A DNA stretch of 23,109 nt from Methanobrevibacter sp. (GCF_015062985.1 NZ_SUTI01000013.1:17416-40524), one strand, 5' to 3'. Numbered from the stretch's first letter, positions 9,401 to 17,623 are shown. Notes: generated by a model from the sequence alone, not told the origin. Numbers and translations: made by a program.

Positions 9401-10839
9401 GATGGATCATATTCACCTTCAGGAGTTAAAACCTTACCTCCATTTTTTGGAATATTGTTCGGACCTATCACATTTTCCGAATTAGCATCAGCGTCCCTTG
9501 CATCAATAGCATAAGTGTTGCCTGTGAATATATAGTTATTTACGATAGTAATGTTTCCAGGCATTCTTTTTGAACTTAATTTTTGGATTAGAACACCGAC
9601 ACCGGATTGGCTTGTAATGTTATTACCTATGACTGTTAGGTTATAAGAATAAGAATTATATAAAATTCCCACACCTGAAAGTGTTGAAATATTATTGTTT
9701 TTAATTATTATATCAGAACCCTGCGGGTGTATTCCAGTACCTCTATAAGCTATCTGGACAATATTGTTTTCTACAGTAGAATGGTCCAACACTGAAATTC
9801 CCGCACCGCTGGATAATATTCTTGCATTTAAAATTGTATTATTTGCAATAGTTGAATAAGTGCCTCCAACAATTCCTATATCTCCACCTACTTCAATATT
9901 AGGGTGATTATAATCCGCACCAGTCATATTAATTATCCAATTATTAATAATAATATTGCCTGATGCCTGGGATGACACACCACGATATGCTCCAATAATC
10001 CTATTTGAGTCAACTGTGTTATTTGCACCCATTAATTGAATTCCATAACTCCAGGAAGTAGGAAGAACGTGATATTTTATAGTGTTATTGTAAATCAAAT
10101 TAAAATTGGAGTTTCCTCCTTTCAAAGGACCTCCAGAGTAGCTTGATAAGTAAATTGCATTTGCATCATCACAACCGATTAGATTATTTGCTATATAATT
10201 GTAATGAGCTCCACTTATAAGCAATGGAGGAGTTGAACGAGTTCCATGACCGTAAGTAATTCCATATGCATTTAAATTGTTATGAGTGACATTATTATAA
10301 TTTGCACTATTTGCAATACAAACCGCATAAGATGAAGCCCCAGTATTGTTAATAAAACAATCCTGAATGGTACAATAACTTACTCCATTTAAGAAAATAC
10401 CATATGTTGTTTCTTTTGTATTGAAAATGTTCAATTTTGAAATAGAGCTTCCGGAAGCTCCATCAGAAAATGTAAACATGCAATTGGATAATCTGACATT
10501 GTCTTTTCCAACAACATTTACTGACTTTTTAAAAACAAACTTTAAATTTGAAAAATCGCCTTCAAGATTAATTGTATCTCCTTCACTTGCGGAAGAATCC
10601 TTTAATTCCCCTGTAGATGCATCAAAATAATTATAATAATTTGATTTATTAACCGTGTGGGAATTAGCAGATACAATATCCTCACTATCAGAAGCCACAA
10701 CATCCTCAGATGCAACTTCCTCCAAAACAGTTCCATCATCACTTGAGATAGTGTCATTCAAATCATCGGCAGCACTCACAGCGCCGATAGACACTAAAAG
10801 TAATAATAAAACTAATAAAATATTAATTTTTTTAATCAT
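6418..10839 (-). CDS. Giant secreted adhesin-like protein 2 with an embedded Cys-pentapeptide run
   Basis: 1473 residues with a clear signal peptide (MIKKINILLVLLLLL...SAAD). The ATG at 10839 follows AGAGGT by 5 nt. Two beta-helix blocks each open with a similar N-cap module (LEGDFSNLKFVFKKSVNVVG near residue 90 and FEGEFHNLRILVNRGVKING near 510). Within the second block, residues about 659-728, are 14 consecutive pentapeptides of the form C-[LIF]-D-G-[NS]. Beta-helix repeats with N-x-I and NNN turns continue to about residue 1060. Four or five Ig-like domains follow, ending in a very lysine-rich one (KKAKKIKFSVKVV...KKVTFKIKGKKY). It is predicted to sit on the cell surface. The pentapeptide run resembles the quadrilateral pentapeptide-repeat fold and may form about 3.5 extra coils. 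The ligand is unknown. Alternative annotations would be 'NosD/right-handed beta-helix' or 'Ig-like domain protein'. Confidence 0.9.
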   Translation of the reverse strand: MIKKINILLVLLLLLVSIGAVSAADDLNDTISSDDGTVLEEVASEDVVASDSEDIVSANSHTVNKSNYYNYFDASTGELKDSSASEGDTINLEGDFSNLKFVFKKSVNVVGKDNVRLSNCMFTFSDGASGSSISKLNIFNTKETTYGIFLNGVSYCTIQDCFINNTGASSYAVCIANSANYNNVTHNNLNAYGITYGHGTRSTPPLLISGAHYNYIANNLIGCDDANAIYLSSYSGGPLKGGNSNFNLIYNNTIKYHVLPTSWSYGIQLMGANNTVDSNRIIGAYRGVSSQASGNIIINNWIINMTGADYNHPNIEVGGDIGIVGGTYSTIANNTILNARILSSGAGISVLDHSTVENNIVQIAYRGTGIHPQGSDIIIKNNNISTLSGVGILYNSYSYNLTVIGNNITSQSGVGVLIQKLSSKRMPGNITIVNNYIFTGNTYAIDARDADANSENVIGPNNIPKNGGKVLTPEGEYDPSVPVYNFNGTTYTVTPSNLNTTFLEDNGAFKSDIKDGDILNFEGEFHNLRILVNRGVKINGQNAIFYNTTFQVSSDGAWLENLVIRNNDAGGSNCWGVVAYRVFGATIKNCDIEVFDLNSAYAIYVVESSNVDVLNNRLFSSGSYLTYTLLAHTVEDCNFINNTIKTEGTGNIYALSGGETCIDGNCIDGNCLDGNCLDGNCLDGNCLDGNCLDGNCLDGNCLDGNCLDGNCLDGNCLDGSCLDGSCFDGNHYVTGIFRTYGILMIYASGNNVSGNRVNVTSKLNRTVGTNQSTNSLVGIDLYYNSHDNTFSSNNIYVYGNDNYIYGMGVLGYTEGHNAPEGQGATNTRFINNQILLEGTYFVEGFVIGQESTDTIITSNIVNMQSDCVAYGINLEKPQNSIINKNTFVINSDVVYGIEAFNSNNNKISENNFEINAKLAYGFALANSVNNEIVENEIIANGTGEAISFNNHDVISEGNAGIYLDSNSTNNNITNNEITSNKGYAILLDEDAINNVIEDNYLVSELGIGDDGVNDASNNVVRNNYKYLVNGILQDININYLENGTFVFTTEDNALEGATVKFMDLDGNVISEAIITNGEAKSEYSFVDYTPASYTISALVNKKYFRLTEFSALLSVEDGDLDVVLYNTTGAMHRNAEFIAVIKNILGIGVEGITVEFYVNDEGYESYVGKAVSDVNGIASLMGEIPEIYDASPLIIAKIINPDYFKSTSANANLTAYKLLSTKLTINTNVYPGGVLAILKDAKGNLLPNKLVSVKIGSKTYDISTNSKGEIIMPVISKGSYSVSVSFAGDAQYYDSKNTAKITVLPSIVESKSYTVYYGNTITYKVRVKGSDGSYGAGNVVTIKVNGQTYKVQTDKNGYATKVLKLKAGTYTITSEFKGDKVSNKLTFKPTLTAKNIVAKKAKKIKFSVKVVDKNGKAVKKKKVTFKIKGKKYTARTNKKGVATASIKNLKVGKYSISSSFGGCTIKNTIKIKK
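8654..8863 (-). repeat. 15-bp minisatellite, 14 units, coding NCLDG pentapeptides
   Basis: Fourteen contiguous 15-bp units can be read directly; the plus-strand consensus is CCATCCAAACAATTA. Variation is mostly synonymous (GAC/GAT, TGC/TGT, TTG/TTA/CTG). The outermost units diverge most: CIDGN at one end, CLDGS and CFDGN at the other. One plus-strand variant, CCGTCTAAACAATTA, recurs at units 5, 8 and 11, a 45-bp period suggesting block amplification. Gain or loss of units keeps the frame. Confidence 0.95.
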
Positions 10840-10890
10840 GATATACCTCTTTTACATAAATAATCTATACTATTATTATGTATTGAAATA

Positions 10891-10903
10891 AAGTATATTT
10901 AAA
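10891..10903 (-). promoter_or_regulatory. Probable TATA box for adhesin-like protein 2
   Basis: TTTAAATATACTT on the minus strand lies about 58 nt before the ATG, which gives a leader of about 33 nt if transcription starts 25 nt downstream. Confidence 0.5.
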
Positions 10904-10918
10904 AATTACTAAATTTGA

Positions 10919-10957
10919 AAAAAATAAAAAAAAGTTGATGATTAATTAATAATCATC
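10919..10957 (-). terminator. Terminator of the CobN-like gene
   Basis: An 8-bp perfect stem on the minus strand (GATGATTA, loop TTAAT, TAATCATC) spans the TAA stop codon at 10946. It is followed by T-runs on that strand (A-rich 10919-10933). Confidence 0.75.
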
Positions 10958-13900
10958 ATATTCGTCTTCATCATTTCTTACATATCCGACAAGGAATATT
11001 GCAATCAGAACAATTATTGCAATGATAACAAATATCGGCATGCTTGATTCAGTTGCACTTGCAGATTTGGCCGCTGAGTTTTCTGACAATTCATATGCTT
11101 TTGCGCCTGACTCTCCGGAACCGCTATCGGAAGCGGAACTTGAAGAGCTTGAAAGTTCACTGGCAGATCTTGCATCTCCACTTTCTGAACCGTCTGCACC
11201 AACGGCAGTTCTTCCTCCGTCGCTGCTACTGGACCTGTCGTTTGATGTTCCGTTTACCAATTGCTGCGCATTGGAGTTTTGATTTCCGGAGTTTGAATCA
11301 CCATTGCTTGAACCGCCTTGTTGCTGTGAGTTGGAGGCCTGGTTTTCCTCTTCAGGCATCTGATATAAAGGATCAGTATTTGTTGCCTGTGCAAGTATCT
11401 CTGCAAATTTCTGTTTTTCAGCAGGAGTTAATGAACTCATTTGGATAAGCTGTGCGTTGAAAGCAAGGTTTTTACATGTGTGGTGACAACATGCTACACC
11501 ATATTTGTTTACGTTATCTATATACTTGTCAACCAGCTCCTTATATGTCTTCATGTCTGTATGCCAGGTCCCCTGGTCTGCAAGGTAAATCATCCAAGCA
11601 AGTGAAGTCTGATAACCTGATGCTGTTGTTGCACTGTTGACATATCCGTCCATGCCCAACAGCTCATTGGCCAATTGATTACCCAATTGGGTATCAAGAT
11701 TGTTTCCACTTACTGTCAAACCTCCAAACATGTTCTGGATTCTAGCCGCATAGGAGTTCATTCCGGCACCACCGCCGGTAATGAGCGGCATGTAATATTT
11801 AGGGTTCAAAAGCATTGTTCTTATTTCAAAATCGATTTCCTCTTCATAGGTTCTTGCAATATAATTGTTTTTGCTTCTTATATCTACAAATGAAGTGTCT
11901 GGCCTTTCCTGACCTGACCTTTCCTTCAATATATTAGCAGCATTGTACAATCCGCCAAACCAGTCATAGTAATCATCTGAATCGAACAGTCTCCATGTAC
12001 TGTCAAAGTTCTGAGTAATCAAATCAGTCTTGTTGAGCAGATATATGAAGTTGTCCTTTTGATTTGTTATTACAATATTGCCGTTATCGTCTATTGTCCA
12101 GGAGTAGGATACCCTTGAGAGATACACGTCCATTGCGAACTCGTTGACGGTGTTTATATCCCAATCGGCTGTGTTCGGAATAAGTGTTGACATACCTGTT
12201 CCTTCAAGGACATTGCCTGGAAGACCGAACAGCCTGTCAAGTGAAGGGTTTTCAGCATAATGCTTTTTCACGTAGTTGTTGGTGGCGTTTTCGCCTTCAG
12301 CAAATGCTGCTAATTTTACCGCCTTCAACATCCATGATAGCCAGTCCTTATTGCTTGTAACGATACTTGCAAACACGTCAATCCTTGGTCTGTTTACAAC
12401 ACTGCCATTGGTTAATTTAACGGTTAACTTATCCAAAGGAAGCATTTCAACACCAATTACTTTTCCGTTGTCTGCCCATACTGGCTTACATCCAAGGAAA
12501 TAAAGGAATTCTGCTACGCCAATACCTTCAGTTCTTGATATTTCAGTACCCCATAAGATCAATGAAGTCAATTCCGGCCATTTGCCGTGTTTTTCATAAT
12601 ATTCAGAGAGCAACAAATCAACGATTTTGATTGCTGATTCATAAGCTGACTCTGAAGGCATTCTTGTAGGGTCTGATGCATAACCGTCATAACCAGTAGG
12701 AATTGAATCACCATAGGAAGGGTCTGCAAAGAGTCCTGATTTCACATATCCTCCTTCAAGAGCGGTCAATATAGCATTCCATTCGTTGTTGTTTTGGATA
12801 TTGACAATGACCTGTTCGGCATACAATGTTGAGTTGTATAATGAAGATCCGACCGGAATGTTATATTTCTGTGCCAAATCACTTATTGAAGAGCCGTTTA
12901 CCAAATCGGTCACATAATCTCTTAGGAACTGCTTGATTGCACTGGCTTGAACCAGATAATTGAGATTTCCTGAAATGTCCTCGTAGAAATTCATTCCCTT
13001 GAGTTCAGGATACAGGAATTCCATGATGTATGTGTAAATCTTGGTTTGGGAAGTTGTGATTGTAATGACCTCTTCCACAAGCTCCTCACCTGTCAATATT
13101 TTACCCAATGTATGCAAACCGTAACTTATGAAATCATCACTCATCGCTTCCAAATACAAGTGAAGGTCATCCAACCACTGGTCAAATGTTTCAGCTTCTG
13201 TAAAGTTTCTGAAACCTAATGTTGGAGCCAGTTTGATGATTTTTGCCTTATATTCTTCAGCGTTTGATGATACATCGAGAGCCACCTGGTCCTTATAGTA
13301 TGTAATATAATTATTTAATACGGTGTAGTTACCATATAAACCGGATGTCACCATTGCCGGGGTCATGTGAGTGATCAGCAATGCTGCAATCCTGTCCCTT
13401 GCAACCATGGCCTCACCAGGGTTGGATACGATATAAGGATATAGTGTCGGATTCAATGTCAGCTCGAAAGTCCAGTCACCTGCAACAGCACCCAAGTTAG
13501 TGCCCGGGAGCCATTCGAGGGTTCCGTGGGTTCCCATATTGACGATTGCGTTTACCTTTGCGGTCTTGTCCAGCCATTTGTAGAATGACACATAGTACTG
13601 TGTCGGAGGCAAAGTCAAGTCGTGGTAATTTTCAACCGTTTTGAGCTCTTCCCAACCTCTACTTGGCTGGAATGTGACAAATACCTTACCGAACCACATT
13701 CCCGGAACGATCATGTACTGCTCATCTGTGCCGTTATATACCATTGACGGACCCAAACCTGAACCCCAGTAATCGGTCATGTTCTTTATGAGGTCGGCTG
13801 GAATGTCCCTGATCAGATTACGGAAGTCCCTTGTTGAAATCAGCTGATTGTGTTTGACAAGTTCATTATAGTTTTCCTCGACGTACTGTCTCAAAAGACC

Positions 13901-15817
13901 GTAAGCCCATGAACCCTTGTTACCCATTTTGAAAATGCGGTCCTCAAGTTCCTGTGGAGTCATCCTTTCACGGATGTCCCCTCCGGTATCATAACCCTGC
14001 TCATATAACTTGACAATCAGATCATAAGTTGATTGGGTTACATTGAGATATGAAGCACCGATTTCAGCCTTGCCCGGAGGATAGTTGTAAAGTACAATAG
14101 CTATGGTCTTATCGTGATTTTCCAAATCCTTCAAATCAGCCCAGCCACAGCTCAGCTTAACCATCTTATCCACACCGGTCTGGATTACATGAGTATCACC
14201 TGCATCGTCAACATATGACAGGATAACCGGTCCGTAGACACCTTCAAAACTTGGGTAGGTTACAGCATAGGTCCATTCGATTTGAGGACCCAGTTCGGAA
14301 TTAAAACTGTATTCAGATATTTCATTAACACCTTTGAGAACAGCCAAGTCTATTTCAGATAAATCAGGTTCTGCTGAACCATTGGCATAACTTAAAGACC
14401 AACTATATAGTGAAGTGATCAGTGAAATTCCCAATCTTGAGGAATTTGTGATGCCTTTTAATATAGAAGACATTGAAGGGGCAGTGCTTGTCTTGAATAC
14501 ATTAAAGGCAGGCCTGCCGCTTGCGGCATAACTTCTAATCAAAGCATCCACAACATCTCCACCACCATAGTAAGTAGCGATAGCTATGAGCTTTTTATCC
14601 GGAGAAAATTTGGCTTCGTAATCGTTTTCAAAATCGCTGAATAAAGATTTGGGATTTAATTCGCGTTCAACCCAATTTTGATAGTTCTCATTCATCCAGT
14701 TGAGGCTGCCGTCAGGGGTTTTGGAATAACCCGGATTTGTTGTAATCCACTCATGAATCAGATTTGCTTCAGGAACAAGAGTATACATTCCCAAATCAGG
14801 ATGGTAAAAACCACATTCTGGACTCATCATAGGAATTCCGTCATCGGTCAATGTAGGATTGGAATATTTTTCAGGTTCGATTAGATAACGAACGTAATTA
14901 AAGTAATTTTCCATGTTCTTAACCAGAACGGTTGAGTCCTTGATATCTTCCGCCTGGAAATAGGATCCGATGTAAGTATTTTCAATAGTATCATAGATAT
15001 TATTGCTTGGATTGGCTCCAATGATATGCATACCAGTTGTATTCAATATCTCTTGTGAGTAAACTCCGAAAGTGTATGCGACCTTATATTTATTGTTAGC
15101 CGGAGAGTTCTTCAACAATTGCTTTAGATATGCTGCTGTAAACTTGTTATAAGCTGAGTTTTCAGCAAACATGTCAATGTGGATGTAGTTTGCATATTCC
15201 GCCAACCATGCCCTTGACTCGTCGAAGTTAGTGGTACTGATGTATGCAACACGCCTTGACATGTTCATCAGCAGGTCAACCTTTTCGTTGTGAGAAGCGT
15301 AATCCACCAATAATAGCATGTCTGGAACAAACATCACATCCTTAATGTCCAATGTACCGCTGTTTTTAGTAAAATCAATACCTTTGAGATAAATCGGATT
15401 GTATGTCAGGTAGGTAAACTCCAAATTATATATTTGAGAACCTAATCCTGTGAATGTTGCAATACCATTATTATTGGTTGTCTGAGTTGAAATCAACTTA
15501 TTTGTAGAATTTTCATACAACTTTACGGTAGCTCCCTTAAGTTCAATTCCATCTTCCGTCCATGTTTTGCCTGTTTCATTGAAAGAATCATAAACGTGAA
15601 CATTAATTACATTATTCCCTGCTTCAAGGATTCCCTCATCTGATTGAGAAGACTGAACATCCGGAACATCTGGAACTTGCGTTATCTCTTCTAACTCGCT
15701 TGGAGCACTCACCACATCAGATATTGTTTCATTATCTCCTGCAAATACGCAGCTTACAGAAAATACAAGTAATATTGAAATAATTAATGCAAATAATAAT
15801 CTTTTATCCGTTTTCGT
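10946..15817 (-). CDS. Surface-anchored CobN-like chelatase-family protein
   Basis: About 1623 residues. The N-terminal signal peptide (KTDKRLLFALIISILLVFSV, cleavage near VFA/GD) lies upstream of the first conventional start, GTG at 15715. No ATG, GTG or TTG lies in frame near the ribosome binding site GGAGGTG (15823-15829); the codon 5 nt after it is ACG (15815-15817), taken here as the start. Next comes an Ig/CarboxypepD_reg-like domain (about 66-146), then a long CobN/magnesium-chelatase-type region (about 150-1480) with family motifs: YNYPPGKAEIGASYLN (about 580), MGTHGTLEWLPGTNLG (about 766), LILWGTEISRTEGIG, and NPKYYMPLITGGGAGMNSYA near 1345. A Cys/His cluster ACCHHTC lies near 1444. 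A Ser/Gly/Asn-rich linker leads to a C-terminal membrane helix and an acidic tail. CobN is the large subunit of cobaltochelatase. No cobalamin gene lies nearby, and export argues against a cytosolic biosynthetic role. Metal or tetrapyrrole capture at the surface is only an inference. Confidence 0.87.
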   Translation of the reverse strand, partial: TKTDKRLLFALIISILLVFSVSCVFAGDNETISDVVSAPSELEEITQVPDVPDVQSSQSDEGILEAGNNVINVHVYDSFNETGKTWTEDGIELKGATVKLYENSTNKLISTQTTNNNGIATFTGLGSQIYNLEFTYLTYNPIYLKGIDFTKNSGTLDIKDVMFVPDMLLLVDYASHNEKVDLLMNMSRRVAYISTTNFDESRAWLAEYANYIHIDMFAENSAYNKFTAAYLKQLLKNSPANNKYKVAYTFGVYSQEILNTTGMHIIGANPSNNIYDTIENTYIGSYFQAEDIKDSTVLVKNMENYFNYVRYLIEPEKYSNPTLTDDGIPMMSPECGFYHPDLGMYTLVPEANLIHEWITTNPGYSKTPDGSLNWMNENYQNWVERELNPKSLFSDFENDYEAKFSPDKKLIAIATYYGGGDVVDALIRSYAASGRPAFNVFKTSTAPSMSSILKGITNSSRLGISLITSLYSWSLSYANGSAEPDLSEIDLAVLKGVNEISEYSFNSELGPQIEWTYAVTYPSFEGVYGPVILSYVDDAGDTHVIQTGVDKMVKLSCGWADLKDLENHDKTIAIVLYNYPPGKAEIGASYLNVTQSTYDLIVKLYEQGYDTGGDIRERMTPQELEDRIFKMGNKGSWAYGLLRQYVEENYNELVKHNQLISTRDFRNLIRDIPADLIKNMTDYWGSGLGPSMVYNGTDEQYMIVPGMWFGKVFVTFQPSRGWEELKTVENYHDLTLPPTQYYVSFYKWLDKTAKVNAIVNMGTHGTLEWLPGTNLGAVAGDWTFELTLNPTLYPYIVSNPGEAMVARDRIAALLITHMTPAMVTSGLYGNYTVLNNYITYYKDQVALDVSSNAEEYKAKIIKLAPTLGFRNFTEAETFDQWLDDLHLYLEAMSDDFISYGLHTLGKILTGEELVEEVITITTSQTKIYTYIMEFLYPELKGMNFYEDISGNLNYLVQASAIKQFLRDYVTDLVNGSSISDLAQKYNIPVGSSLYNSTLYAEQVIVNIQNNNEWNAILTALEGGYVKSGLFADPSYGDSIPTGYDGYASDPTRMPSESAYESAIKIVDLLLSEYYEKHGKWPELTSLILWGTEISRTEGIGVAEFLYFLGCKPVWADNGKVIGVEMLPLDKLTVKLTNGSVVNRPRIDVFASIVTSNKDWLSWMLKAVKLAAFAEGENATNNYVKKHYAENPSLDRLFGLPGNVLEGTGMSTLIPNTADWDINTVNEFAMDVYLSRVSYSWTIDDNGNIVITNQKDNFIYLLNKTDLITQNFDSTWRLFDSDDYYDWFGGLYNAANILKERSGQERPDTSFVDIRSKNNYIARTYEEEIDFEIRTMLLNPKYYMPLITGGGAGMNSYAARIQNMFGGLTVSGNNLDTQLGNQLANELLGMDGYVNSATTASGYQTSLAWMIYLADQGTWHTDMKTYKELVDKYIDNVNKYGVACCHHTCKNLAFNAQLIQMSSLTPAEKQKFAEILAQATNTDPLYQMPEEENQASNSQQQGGSSNGDSNSGNQNSNAQQLVNGTSNDRSSSSDGGRTAVGADGSESGDARSASELSSSSSSASDSGSGESGAKAYELSENSAAKSASATESSMPIFVIIAIIVLIAIFLVGYVRNDEDEYDDY

Positions 15818-15868
15818 TTTTTCACCTCCTTCATGCCCAATTGAAACATAGCAAAATATAATATTTAC

Positions 15869-15880
15869 TATAAGTTTAAA
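15869..15880 (-). promoter_or_regulatory. Possible TATA box for the CobN-like gene
   Basis: TTTAAACTTATA on the minus strand lies about 55 nt before the predicted ACG start, which gives a leader of about 30 nt. Confidence 0.4.
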
Positions 15881-15962
15881 TTTGATTTGAAAACATATAA
15901 AATTAACTAAACTTAATTAAAGTTATCCCGGACTCAAAAATTGTATACACAAAAAAGATACA

Positions 15963-15970
15963 TTTAAATA
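15963..15970 (+). promoter_or_regulatory. Probable TATA box for the DUF1002 gene
   Basis: TTTAAATA lies about 50 nt before the ATG at 16018. It shares a short divergent intergenic region with the CobN-like gene. Confidence 0.45.
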
Positions 15971-16017
15971 CTTAAATGACTAAACAAAATTTACCAATAT
16001 TTTAAGAGGTGATACTA

Positions 16018-16854
16018 ATGCGCAAGATAATGATTTTACTAGCGATAATCATTGTTGGAATGCTCATTCCAGTGGGATTTTCAACAAGTGACACCCAAGT
16101 GGTAATAACCTATGGTGAGACAACCTACAACAACGCAAATTATAAAAATACTGTAGACGGATTTTTTGTAAACAATGCAGGCATCGATTTGAAAAACGTG
16201 GACTCAAAAATTATCACAGCTTCAGACGTGAACAAGATTTCAAGTTCAATAACAGGCAAGACCTACTCCTCAGATCAGGTATTTTCATCCGCACTCGTGG
16301 ATTTGAACGAAAATGACAATCTGGAAGTGAGTGTTGACAAATCCAAAATTACAACAATCACAGGAGACATGTACCTTTCCGCACTTAAATCAGCGGGAAT
16401 CACAGCCGGACACGTTTACGTGACAAGCCCTGTTGAAGCGACCGGTGAATCCGCCCTTGCAGGAATCATGAACTCATACGAAGTGGTGACAGAGGTTGAA
16501 ATTCCGGAACCTGTAAAAGAAGCCGCAAACAATGAAATCTACACTCAAGCTGAAATAGTTAAGAACTCAGATGTAAATGCAGATGATCTGTCCAAAATGG
16601 TTGATGACGTGAAAGAGGAAGTTCAAGAGAATAATGTTACAGACCACACAACCATCGTGAACATCATCAACAACTACACAGTCATAAACAACATAAACAT
16701 TACAGACAGCGACATCGAAAACCTTGCAACAAGCATTGAACAAATTCAAAACGTGCAGGGCGACATCAACAACTATCAAAACGAAGTTTCAGATGTCTTG
16801 AACGATACCAATGCCAGTGATGCAAAAGGATTATTAGATGGGTTATTCAACTGA
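16018..16854 (+). CDS. Secreted DUF1002 family protein
   Basis: 278 residues. The ATG at 16018 is preferred because GAGGTG (16006-16011) lies 6 nt upstream; the GTG at 16009 overlaps that site. The N-terminus is a signal peptide or membrane anchor (MRKIMILLAIIIVGMLIPVGF). The body matches DUF1002 (YpuA-like) proteins: VVITYGETTYNNANYKNTVDGFF, ITASDVNKISSSITGKTY, FSSALVDLNENDNLEVSVD, ITGDMYLSALKSAGI, and VTSPVEATGESALAGIMNSYE. An acidic, Asn-rich C-terminus follows. The molecular role of DUF1002 is not established. It is divergently transcribed from the CobN-like surface gene across about 200 bp, so the two may share control, but this is not shown. Confidence 0.85.
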   Translation: MRKIMILLAIIIVGMLIPVGFSTSDTQVVITYGETTYNNANYKNTVDGFFVNNAGIDLKNVDSKIITASDVNKISSSITGKTYSSDQVFSSALVDLNENDNLEVSVDKSKITTITGDMYLSALKSAGITAGHVYVTSPVEATGESALAGIMNSYEVVTEVEIPEPVKEAANNEIYTQAEIVKNSDVNADDLSKMVDDVKEEVQENNVTDHTTIVNIINNYTVINNINITDSDIENLATSIEQIQNVQGDINNYQNEVSDVLNDTNASDAKGLLDGLFN

Positions 16855-16877
16855 ATAATCCATTAATTTCATTTTTT
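16843..16877 (+). terminator. Hairpin terminator of the DUF1002 gene
   Basis: The 7-bp stem TTATTCA (16843-16849), loop AC, TGAATAA (16852-16858) includes the TGA stop codon. A run of six T follows at 16872-16877. The convergent gene at 16876 ends inside this region. Confidence 0.65.
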
Positions 16878-17202
16878 AAATCAGTTTTCTCAATTCTCTG
16901 AGATTCATCTCGATGAACTCCCTATTTTTAGGATTGGACAGTATCTCATATTGCTTTATTTTTGTCTGAATATAAGCCTGCCTCAACAGCCTCTGCAACT
17001 CGTCAACATCACTGTTCAATATGGCATGCAATTTAGATCTTTCCTCGTCATTTAAAGCGTTCAAATGAGATTCGATTGCTGATTTGAACTTAATTACAAG
17101 ATTTGAATTCCTTTTTGCCATTCCATTCAATATAAATGCTGGGGCTAGCAAAAAAAGATGTTCATGTTCTTTTAAATCTTCATATGTAATTTTTTCTTTC
17201 AT
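16876..17202 (-). CDS. Hypothetical protein, 108 residues
   Basis: The family is not recognised. The ATG at 17202 has a good ribosome binding site (AAGGTG, spacer TAAAT). The protein is predicted to be mostly helical, charged and cytosolic, with no signal peptide or membrane segment. One hydrophobic patch (LFLLAPAFILNGMA) sits near residue 20, and leucine-rich charged helices fill the rest (DVDELQRLLRQAYIQTKIKQYEIL). It is encoded alone between convergent DUF1002 and divergent membrane-protein genes. The coding-like composition and clear start support a real gene. Its function is unknown. Confidence 0.7.
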   Translation of the reverse strand: MKEKITYEDLKEHEHLFLLAPAFILNGMAKRNSNLVIKFKSAIESHLNALNDEERSKLHAILNSDVDELQRLLRQAYIQTKIKQYEILSNPKNREFIEMNLRELRKLI

Positions 17203-17293
17203 ATTTACACCTTTTAATTCAATGTGCCTTAAACTAATTATTTATCAATTATATGTAAATCATATTTATTTTTTGTTAATTCAATAGAAACTC

Positions 17294-17304
17294 TTTTATA
17301 TATA
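17294..17304 (+). promoter_or_regulatory. TATA box for the 17334-21367 gene cluster
   Basis: TTTTATATATA lies about 35 nt upstream of the ATG at 17334. With a start about 25 nt downstream the leader would be very short (about 10 nt) and would still include the GGTGA site. Confidence 0.6.
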
Positions 17305-17333
17305 CATAATGATAAATATTATTGGTGAATTTA

Positions 17334-17621
17334 ATGTTAGAAGAATATTTACCTTTTGTGGGATTAATAATTTTTGGAAATATAGAGAACCTTATACTAT
17401 CCTCTCAAGGAGTGGTTCAAGGTGTGAATCCTAAGGTTTTAGGGATGTTAAGTATCTTTGCAGTTATTGTCTGGCTAGTAATCGGATTTGTAGCAACAGA
17501 TGTTGCAATACAATATGCCAATTACATCACATTCATTGGTGGCCTTGCAATATTCATTTTAGGTCTTATTTCAATTAAAGATGCTGTAATAAACATTAGA
17601 AAAGCAAAAAGAGGTGAATAA
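17334..17621 (+). CDS. Small membrane protein, possible half-transporter A
   Basis: 95 residues. The ATG at 17334 follows GGTGAATTTA; the upstream in-frame TTG (17322) and GTG (17325) overlap or precede the ribosome binding site. Hydrophobic segments: a polar-containing first helix (FVGLIIFGNIENLILSS), a long second (VLGMLSIFAVIVWLVIGFVA) and a third with a GG motif (FIGGLAIFILGLISI). A basic tail follows. It is about 60% identical to the next gene, which is a tandem duplicate. The layout (a polar/acidic motif in helix 1 and a GG-xx-ILG motif in helix 3) recalls one half of two-fold cation transporters such as MntP, TerC or UPF0016, but that link is an inference without a search. Its stop lies 2 nt before the next start, so the pair is co-translated. 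Confidence 0.75.
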   Translation: MLEEYLPFVGLIIFGNIENLILSSQGVVQGVNPKVLGMLSIFAVIVWLVIGFVATDVAIQYANYITFIGGLAIFILGLISIKDAVINIRKAKRGE

Positions 17622-17623
17622 TA

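Noticed and set aside
11022..11448. Two overlapping plus-strand frames of 86 and 134 residues
   Set aside because: They lie opposite the Ser/Gly-rich linker and end of the CobN-like gene, whose codon bias opens antisense frames. They have no ribosome binding site and no recognisable protein.
10946..15817. Annotation as the cobalamin-pathway cobaltochelatase gene cobN
   Set aside because: The signal peptide, stalk and membrane anchor, and the absence of pathway neighbours, argue against a cytosolic biosynthetic role. Only family membership is claimed.
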